Assembly: GCA_015661985.1 (NCBI GenBank) | Contig: DQVB01000210.1 | Coordinates: 1 to 12,531 of the forward strand | DNA: 12,531 nucleotides | Origin: Planctomycetota bacterium | GTDB taxonomy: Bacteria > Planctomycetota > Planctomycetia > Pirellulales > Thermoguttaceae | Direction of reading: 5' to 3' | Notes under the pieces: generated by a model | The model's input: only the letters and a program-made list of their open reading frames with translations | Database searches by the model: none | Told to the model about the DNA's origin: nothing | Shown: piece after piece, positions 6,724 through 12,531 of the stretch | Numbering within the stretch: position 1 is the stretch's first letter | Layout of the letters: every line of letters begins with the position of its first letter | Position numbers and translations under genes: made by a program

Positions 6724-8103
6724 TTGCGGCGCCTTCCTCCAACGCGACCGATCTTGCGCACCGCCATCGGGCCTGTTCTGCAGCCAAACTCGCAGCCGTC
6801 GCCTCCATCTGCCCCCAGGTTGCGGCCGGCGGCCCAGGAGAGTCCCTTTGTGGAGGAATCGCCCGCCCCAGCGCCCGGCCCCCTGGGCGCCGTGGCACCG
6901 GACGTCTGTTACAGCTGCCATGACCAGATGCGCAACCTGGAACGGGTCGTCCATCCGCACCAGATCGGCGTGCCCTTCGATTTCGATTGCACGGCCTGCC
7001 ACGACCCGCCGCCGCGCGGCTGGCCTCGGGACGTGAAAGGGCATCCCACCCAGTTCAATTGCACCACTTGCCACGTCGCCCACGGCAGCGTGAAACGGGA
7101 ATCGCGCACCCAGCCGTGCATGACATGCCACGACGGCCACACCATGCAGGAGTGGCACGGATCGCCACACGCGGTGGGCGAAGTGGGCTGCACCGATTGC
7201 CACGATCCCCATCCGGCCGCGGGCCCCCCCATGGCTGTGGACGAGCCCGGTGTTTCCTACCGCTGCCACAGCCAGATGCAACAGCTGGAGCAAGTGGCCC
7301 ACTCGCATCAAGTCCTGGGGCCCAACGGCTTTGTCTGTTCCACCTGTCACCGGCCCCACGGCCGCGTCATGGCGCACACACGCACCGATGTGTGCCTCCA
7401 CTGCCACCAGGGCGCACCGGCCATGGCTTGGCACTCCTCCAGCCATGGCCGCCACGGCGTGGCCTGCGCCGACTGCCATTCAGCCCACCCGGAGATCGCT
7501 GTGCCCCGTGTCATCCCTGTGGGTCACACCAACGTCCGGCGGCCGCGCCGCCTGCCCATGGCCGTCGAAGAGCCGGAGGTCTGCTACGAGTGCCACCCGC
7601 AGATCTACGGGAAGACTTCCATGCCTTCCCATCATCCCATCCAGGAAGGCAAACTGGTCTGCTCCGATTGCCACGACGGCCACGGACAGGGCCTGGGCAA
7701 CCTGACCACCGATTCGCTCAACGAACTGTGCTATCAGTGCCACGCCGAAAAGGAAGGCCCCTTTGTGTGGGAGCATTCTCCGGTGACGGAAAACTGCGAT
7801 TACTGCCACGAACCGCACGGCACCGTGGCCAACAACCTGTTGCGCCAGCCGACCACGTTCCTTTGCCTGCGCTGCCACGCGGGCCACTCGCTCCACAGCA
7901 ACCTGGACGAAGATACCTGCACCCGCTGCCACTTCGTCGATGGCGATTTCACGAACGTGGGCGGCGGACCACCCATCCCGCCCGTGCCCACCACCGCCAC
8001 ACTCCGTCGGGCCCTGTTTACCGATTGCACCCAGTGTCATACACAGATACACGGCAGTGACCTTCCCTCGGGCTGGGAGTGCGGCGGCATGATGAGACGG
8101 TAA
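6724..8103 (+). CDS. Main part of a large DmsE/MtrA-like multiheme cytochrome c (15 heme motifs)
   Basis: 459 codons from a TTG at 6724; that start is doubtful, because the same frame continues upstream through a TAG into the N-terminal module and no signal peptide is encoded here. There are 15 CXXCH motifs: module 2 at 6907, 6988, 7060, 7117, 7189; module 3 at 7336, 7393, 7465; module 4 at 7582, 7660, 7729, 7795, 7864, 7918, 8026. At 7255 the expected motif reads SYRCH. Module 4 (VCYECH, LVCSDCH, LCYQCHAEK, WEHSPV..NCDYCHEPHG, FLCLRCH, CTQCHTQIHG) is the classical C-terminal half of DmsE/MtrA decaheme cytochromes. Such proteins are periplasmic and pass electrons into an outer-membrane barrel, and the next gene encodes one. 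Bases 6730-6890 encode a Pro/Ala-rich linker. With the upstream fragment the intact protein would have carried about 20 hemes, twice the usual ten. Confidence 0.88.
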   Translation: MRRLPPTRPILRTAIGPVLQPNSQPSPPSAPRLRPAAQESPFVEESPAPAPGPLGAVAPDVCYSCHDQMRNLERVVHPHQIGVPFDFDCTACHDPPPRGWPRDVKGHPTQFNCTTCHVAHGSVKRESRTQPCMTCHDGHTMQEWHGSPHAVGEVGCTDCHDPHPAAGPPMAVDEPGVSYRCHSQMQQLEQVAHSHQVLGPNGFVCSTCHRPHGRVMAHTRTDVCLHCHQGAPAMAWHSSSHGRHGVACADCHSAHPEIAVPRVIPVGHTNVRRPRRLPMAVEEPEVCYECHPQIYGKTSMPSHHPIQEGKLVCSDCHDGHGQGLGNLTTDSLNELCYQCHAEKEGPFVWEHSPVTENCDYCHEPHGTVANNLLRQPTTFLCLRCHAGHSLHSNLDEDTCTRCHFVDGDFTNVGGGPPIPPVPTTATLRRALFTDCTQCHTQIHGSDLPSGWECGGMMRR

Positions 8104-8462
8104 AGTCTTATGGCCTGATCATATCCGTGCCCGCGTAGAGCCTCGAGAATGACGAATGGCGAATGACCAAGCAATCCCCATGACACATGCCGAAGGACGG
8201 CGTGCTATGGGTGCGAGCCGATTTCAGGAAGAATCGCCTTTGAACGTTGAGAGTTCCCGCCTGGGAGCGCTTGCCTGCGGCCCATGGGGGAGACGGCTTG
8301 CCGCAAGCGTTCTTGGCCAGCACCCGTTTGGGCATCCGAATCTCGATGTTCCTTCAGCATTCGGCATGCGTGATTCCATCGGCTGGTTGGTCGTGGCCAC
8401 CGGCCGCCACAACAGAAAGACCCACTCGACTGCCCGCGTTTGAGCCCCTGATCGAGACCCGA
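8104..8462. other. Intergenic region between the cytochrome and barrel genes
   Basis: 359 bases, long for two genes expected to be co-transcribed. It begins with a tandem heptamer tract (8147-8167). The rest shows no recognisable protein in any frame, no heme motif and no convincing promoter. The frame of the barrel is open from 8247, but the stretch before 8463 looks non-coding and a signal peptide begins exactly at 8463. Confidence 0.6.
8147..8167 (+). repeat. Three tandem GAATGAC heptamers
   Basis: GAATGAC, GAATGGC, GAATGAC in direct succession, the middle unit differing by one base. From memory, longer arrays of this heptamer occur between genes in planctomycete genomes and create spurious IRHSSF-like peptides on the other strand; this was not checked here. 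Confidence 0.7.
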
Positions 8463-10839
8463 ATGACCCGCAATCGTCTGACACTGCCGCTGATCATTTG
8501 GACGCTGGTCTGCCTTCCCGGGCCGGTGACGGCCCAGGGGCCCGCGCAGCCCTGGCATCGCGTGGAGGAGGGCCAGACCGCCGGGTGGCCGGAGAGGCGG
8601 CTTTTCCCGCCGGCGGACGAATCGCCGCGGATAACGACCCAGCCCCAAAGCCCTCGCCCGGCCGTCACGTTCGCCAGCGTGGAAGAGCCCGCAGCCCAGG
8701 CCAGCGGCCCGAAACGCTTGTCCAATGAAAGCCGGCCGGTTGCAGTCCTCGAAGGGGACAGCCCGTCGAGCCCAAGAACCGAGCCAAAAAGGGATTGGCT
8801 GGCCGGCCTTGCCTCTGGCTGGCCCCCGGCGATCCGCTTCACCTTCGCCCCTTTCCATCAGAAGGCGCCCAGCGAGGCGACCGGCAGGGAAGGGGACGGC
8901 GGTGAGGATGGTCCCGTTCTCATGCCGTCCCATCCCCTGCCCGCGCAGCCCGTGGTCCGCTGGCCGACCACTGCCGTCCGCTTCGGCTGGTGGTCCGTCC
9001 ACTCCGACGGTTCCCCCGTCAAGGTGGGCGAATTCCAAGACCTCGGCTCCTCGCCGTTCTGGGACATCGACGCCCTGTGGATCGGCGATCAGCGGAGCGT
9101 GGACCTCTTCGCCACAGGCCTGGATCAGGAGGCCACCCAACTCGGCCTGGCCTACTTCGGCCCCCACCTGTCCGTCGACCTCGAATACGATCGCTACCTC
9201 CGGCGATTGGACCACGATCCCCTGAGCAACTTCCCCACCCCGGAGAGCGAGGAGCCCATCGTGGCTGAGGATATCCACGCGGGACAGGATTACGCCATCC
9301 GGGTCCAGGAATTGAAAACGTCTGTCCACGGCTTCCTGGGCCGGGCCCTGAAGTACCGCGTCAACGTTTGGATGTTGCGCAAACATGGCGAGCGCCAGGC
9401 CCGGGCCATGCAGCACTCTTCCGACCCGTCCAGCTGCACGCAATGTCACGTGCTCAGCCAGCGACAGCGGATCGATTGGCTCACCACCCAGATCGAACCC
9501 GTGCTGGAGGCCGGCTGGGGGCCAGTCACCGTGGAGTACTCCCGCCCCATGCGCTTCTTCTCGCAGAACGACCAGGTGGTTACCCGCACGTTCAACCGGC
9601 GCGTGCATACCCTCTCCGAAGACAATTACGCCCTTGTGCCGGAGAACTTCACCCAGATCGATCGGCTCAAAGTCTCCGCCCACCTGCCTGTGCGGACCCA
9701 GTTCTACGGGCGCGTCCTCTATGGGGATACCCGGAACCGGTTCCGGGATACCCATCGCCGCTTCTACGGCTACGACCTGCGGCTCACGAACCGCTGGTGG
9801 AAAGGATGGACACGGACCGGCTATGCCGCGCATGCACCGGCAGATCAACCAGTTTCCGCCGTTTCTCATCGAGCCGGAGGCCAGTTCCGTGGAAGACCCC
9901 ACTTCCATCGTGCCCCCTTTCGGCTTGCGTCATCCGTTGAATTACTTCCGCACCGTCGCCGGGGTGAATGCCTATTGGCATCCCTTCCGCTGGAACGAAT
10001 TGGCCTCGGGTCTGGCCCTCAACGCCGGTTACGAACAGGGCGCCATCCGGCGCGAGTTTGCCACGTACGTGGTGCAACAGACCGGAGACGTGGTGAGCCA
10101 GGAGCATAGCCCGTACCACACCTGCTCTGTGGGGGCCTCCATGCGCTGGTCACCCAAACTGGAGACCTTTGTCCGCTACCGCGGGCGAAGCATCGACGAT
10201 CCCCTGTTTGCCATCGACAAGGACTGGGGCGCCACGAACACCGCCCAGCCCGAACGAGAAGACTTGATCGAAGTGGGAGGGACATGGACGCCTGTGCCCA
10301 ACTTCCTGGCCAACGTGACCGCTGGGATCGACAACCGGGACCACGATTCGGAGATCACCGAGTTCGAAGAGAACGACTACCCGATCACGTGTACCCTTTG
10401 GTACGCGCCCACCCCACGCTGGTCGTTGACCGCCGGCTACGGGTTCTACTCCAACTGGATCGACCAACAGATCCTTTTCCCCAGCGACGATCCGACGGTA
10501 GAGATCTGGGACCGCCGCCGCTGGAGCCATCGCGGCCGCATGCGACTGCTGAGCTTGGGTACCGCGTACGCCTGGTCGACCAACCTGACCCTCTCGGGCG
10601 GCTTGGAAATGCTTTGGGGCCGCAACACTCTGGACCCGCTGGAACCCTGGCCCGACTTGCCCGGCTACATCAACGTCGTGGTGAACAAGACGCGCTACAC
10701 GGCCGGCGTGGATTGGACCCCCCGCCCCTGGATCTCCGCCTGCTTCCGCTACATCTTCGACGAGTACGAAGACGAGTCGGCCAGCTATCTCAGTGGCACC
10801 GCCCACATGTTTCTGGCCGGAGCGTCGCTGTTCCGCTGA
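8463..10839 (+). pseudogene. MtrB/PioB-like outer-membrane beta-barrel with an internal heme motif, one frameshift
   Basis: Restoring one frameshift gives 791 residues. Residues 1-24 are a signal peptide (MTRNR, then LTLPLIIWTLVCLPG, then VTA before QG). Residues 25-170 are a Pro-rich, low-complexity region. From about residue 175 the sequence alternates polar and aromatic residues as in barrel strands (VRFGWWSV, VTVEYSRPMRFF, LKYRVNVWML, WSLTAGYGFYSNW, YTAGVDWTPRPWISACFRYIF). A CTQCH heme motif is at residues 325-329 (9435-9449). The first frame is sensible to GYA at 9827; after one extra base (g9828) the next frame gives RMHRQINQFPPFLIEPEA and runs to the stop at 10839. The family is assigned from position after a DmsE/MtrA-type cytochrome, size and strand pattern. 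The partner would thread the cytochrome through the outer membrane. The ribosome site before 8463 is weak. It may be a decayed gene or an assembly indel. Confidence 0.8.
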
Positions 10840-11005
10840 TCGCCCGCGCCGAACTCAAGATGGTGCCGGTGCGGCGGCCGAGCCAAGTTGCCCGCCCTGC
10901 GAAAGGCGGCGGAGGGGGCTCGCGCTGCGCGGAGGCTTTCCCCTTCGCCGGGCAGCCCATCCCGCCCTCGTCGCCCCACTTGCTGTCCGCATCGCCGCCG
11001 ATGGC

Positions 11006-11062
11006 GTTACAATATCCCAGCGTTGCGAGCCGGTACGGTGGGATGAACATTCCTGGCCGTCA
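11006..11062 (+). repeat. Dispersed direct repeat, right copy
   Basis: Ungapped match to 5933-5989, the same orientation and the same 57-base length, 37 of 57 identical. Conserved blocks are CCCA.CG.TGC, GGATG, CATTC and CCGTCA. Confidence 0.6.
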
Positions 11063-11103
11063 TAAGTGGGGGGAACGCGCAACAAACCGGGTATCGTAGA
11101 TGC

Positions 11104-11127
11104 CACAAAATGTGAGTTTTGCCGCAC
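11104..11127 (-). repeat. 24-nt inverted-repeat element, right copy
   Basis: Reads CACAAAATGTGAG then TTTTGCCGCAC. Its reverse complement matches 6019-6042 at 22 of 24 positions. It lies 42 bases after the direct repeat; in the left copy the corresponding gap is 29 bases and the element has the opposite orientation. Confidence 0.7.
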
Positions 11128-11144
11128 CGGCGGGCCTCGCCGGT
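11126..11144. repeat. Perfect 7-bp hairpin upstream of the URO-D-like gene
   Basis: ACCGGCG and CGCCGGT enclose GGCCT. It overlaps the last bases of the 24-nt repeat and lies about 60 bases before the ATG at 11206. It could be part of the repeat element or a leader structure. No ligand-binding architecture was recognised. Confidence 0.5.
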
Positions 11145-11205
11145 CGAGGCCGAGCCGACGACGCAGCTCTTTGCGGCCAAGGCCTATCATGACAGAGGAT
11201 CGTAC

Positions 11206-12372
11206 ATGCCCACGGAAACGATGACATCGCGCGAAAGGCTGCTGGCAGCCTTGAATCACCAGGTTCCGGACCGGGTGCCCATCGATCTGGGCGGGAACCA
11301 GACGGGGATCCACAAGTTTGCCTACCAGGCGCTTCTGGACCATCTCGGCCTTCGGGACGAACTGACCATCATGGACTCGGTGCAGCAGTTGGCTCGGCCG
11401 TGCGAAGCCGTGTTGGAGCGGTTCCACGTCGATACGCGGTACATTGCCGCCGGGCCTGGGGCGGGGTTCGACGGCACGATCGTCCAGCGGCGCCGTGACG
11501 GCCGTTTGTGGCACGACCTGACCGATGAGTTCGGCGTGCGATGGTCCATGCCCGATGACCAGCCGTTGTACATGGACATCTCTTACCATCCGTTGGCCGA
11601 CGCCACCCTGGACGACTTGCGAGACTATCCCTTTCCCCGCGGCGACGATCCGGCACGCTTCGAAGGGCTCCGCCAACGGGCACTGGAGATCCGCAACGAG
11701 ACGCCCTATGCGGTGGTCAGCGGCATTGCCGGCGTGGTTTACGAAATCTGCTGGTACATGCGGGGCCTGGAACAGTGGTTCATGGACATGATCCGACAGC
11801 CGGCCTTTTGCGAAGCCCTATTGGACCGCACGCTGGCCTTCTGGATGGACTGGTTCCGTCTGTTCCTGGATGAAGTGGGTGACCTGGTGGATGTGATCAT
11901 GATCGGCGACGATCTGGCCGGGCAGCACGGGCCGCTGTTCCGCCCCGAGTTCTATCGCCGGGTGGTCAAGCCGCGCCAGCGGCAGCTGGTCCAGTACATC
12001 TGCTCCCGCACCGATGCCAAGATCTGGTATCACACCTGCGGGGCCTGCGCCGCTTTCATCCCCGATCTGATCGACAACGGCATCCACATCCTCAACCCCG
12101 TCCAGGTCAGCGCTGCGGGCATGGACCCGGAGACCCTGAAAAGTCGCTTCGGCGATCGACTGGTTTTCTGGGGCGGGGCCATCGACGCTCAGCACGTACT
12201 GCCGGGCGCGTCGCCCGATGAGGTGCGCAGGGCCGTACGGCGCAACGTGGAAATCTTCAAGCGAGGGGGCGGTTACGTGTTCAACAACGTGCACAACATC
12301 CAAGCCGGTGTGCCGCCGGAGAACATCGTGGCCCTGTTTGACGCCGCCTACGAGTATGGGTTCTATGAATAG
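11206..12372 (+). CDS. Uroporphyrinogen decarboxylase superfamily protein (cobamide methyltransferase-like)
   Basis: 388 residues. The start opens MPTETMTSRERLLAALNH and continues with VPDRVPIDLGG, the typical N-terminus of the URO-D/MtaA-like group rather than of heme-pathway HemE. An AGAGGA lies six bases before the ATG at 11206; an upstream in-frame TTG (11119) lies inside the repeat and hairpin region and is not favoured. HTCGAC (His276, Cys278, Cys281) matches the H-x-C zinc-ligand motif of methylcobamide:thiol methyltransferases such as MtaA/MtbA. The C-terminus has GGGYVFNNVHNIQ followed by AGVPPENI, common in this subfamily. In relatives a third ligand Cys often lies further on; here the corresponding segment reads FWGGAID without Cys. 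These enzymes usually move methyl groups between corrinoid proteins and thiols, or demethylate methoxylated compounds; the substrate cannot be told here and no corrinoid protein is nearby. The frame is intact. Confidence 0.9.
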   Translation: MPTETMTSRERLLAALNHQVPDRVPIDLGGNQTGIHKFAYQALLDHLGLRDELTIMDSVQQLARPCEAVLERFHVDTRYIAAGPGAGFDGTIVQRRRDGRLWHDLTDEFGVRWSMPDDQPLYMDISYHPLADATLDDLRDYPFPRGDDPARFEGLRQRALEIRNETPYAVVSGIAGVVYEICWYMRGLEQWFMDMIRQPAFCEALLDRTLAFWMDWFRLFLDEVGDLVDVIMIGDDLAGQHGPLFRPEFYRRVVKPRQRQLVQYICSRTDAKIWYHTCGACAAFIPDLIDNGIHILNPVQVSAAGMDPETLKSRFGDRLVFWGGAIDAQHVLPGASPDEVRRAVRRNVEIFKRGGGYVFNNVHNIQAGVPPENIVALFDAAYEYGFYE

Positions 12373-12531
12373 GCCGGTATGCATTCGCACCTCCGCACCC
12401 CAACGGTCGCCCGCTGCCCGCGGACAAGGCCTTTGGAGGCGTGCCCGCGAGGCGCCGAGACACTCGCCGTGGCGTCCGCGGCCGTAGGGCAGGCGGCCCA
12501 GGGATTCCAGGTTGCGACGGGCTGCCGGCCG

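Larger units (their letters stand above)
10840..11205. other. Intergenic region between the barrel and the URO-D-like gene
   Basis: 366 bases without a supported gene. The first half is GC-rich with only weak inverted repeats (for example CCGCC and GGCGG at about 10892-10909) and no clear terminator. The second half holds the right-hand copies of the two repeats that also occur after mobA, then a strong hairpin ahead of the next gene. A TTG-started extension of the downstream frame from 11119 is not used (see that gene). Confidence 0.6.

Noticed and set aside
6700..7036. Continuation of the first cytochrome frame to a stop at 7036
   Set aside because: After about 6530 this frame has no heme motif and an arginine/proline-rich noise composition; the real signal continues in the neighbouring frame.
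8205..9908. 567-codon open frame on the minus strand opposite the barrel gene
   Set aside because: Antisense frame of a high-GC coding region. It has no signal peptide, domain or ribosome site, while the plus strand has a signal peptide, a heme motif and barrel strands.
11119..11205. TTG-started extension of the URO-D-like protein
   Set aside because: It lies within the repeat and hairpin region; the ATG at 11206 has a well-spaced AGAGGA and begins the conserved N-terminus.
12373..12531. Possible start or end of another gene at the right edge (plus-strand ATG at about 12380; minus-strand open frames)
   Set aside because: No ribosome site or recognisable protein. The most coding-like minus frame stays open deep into the URO-D-like gene, as expected for a shadow.

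Overview
This is a GC-rich bacterial window, most likely from a Planctomycetota genome. The lineage call is an inference. It rests on the gene types (a giant TPR secretory protein beside an ExbB-like start, a Clp-N/membrane fusion, a multiheme cytochrome with an outer-membrane barrel, a URO-D-like methyltransferase), the GC-rich third codon positions, and intergenic repeat remnants that I recall from such genomes. No rRNA, tRNA, CRISPR array, transposase or integrase was seen.

Left third (1-4947), all minus strand: a ~1055-residue exported TPR protein is followed downstream by the first 62 codons of a probable MotA/TolQ/ExbB proton-channel protein. Upstream of the TPR gene, a separate minus-strand gene encodes a Clp N-terminal (substrate-adaptor type) domain joined to four membrane helices. 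Divergent from it, on the plus strand, lies a compact mobA (molybdenum cofactor guanylyltransferase, GTG start at 5264).

Middle (about 5870-11150): a damaged extracellular-electron-transfer locus. A very long DmsE/MtrA-like multiheme c-type cytochrome (19 intact CXXCH motifs plus one degenerate site, in four modules) is followed by an exported outer-membrane beta-barrel of MtrB/PioB type that itself carries one CXXCH. In a porin-cytochrome complex the barrel sheathes the cytochrome so that electrons cross the outer membrane. Both genes are disrupted. The cytochrome lacks a start and signal peptide, has a frameshift near 6512-6543, an in-frame TAG at 6697-6699 and a probable further frameshift near 6250. 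The barrel has a one-base shift at about 9828. The long neighbouring genes are uninterrupted, so local decay is more likely than uniformly poor sequence, although assembly error is not excluded.

The locus is bracketed by related intergenic repeats. A 57-nt direct repeat (5933-5989 and 11006-11062) is accompanied by a 24-nt repeat in inverted orientation (6019-6042 and 11104-11127; 22 of 24 identical). Two further repeat remnants sit against the 5' end of the cytochrome (about 6105-6182) and between the two genes (8147-8167).

Right end (11206-12372): an intact uroporphyrinogen-decarboxylase-superfamily protein resembling cobamide-dependent methyltransferases. The last 159 bases hold nothing that can be called.
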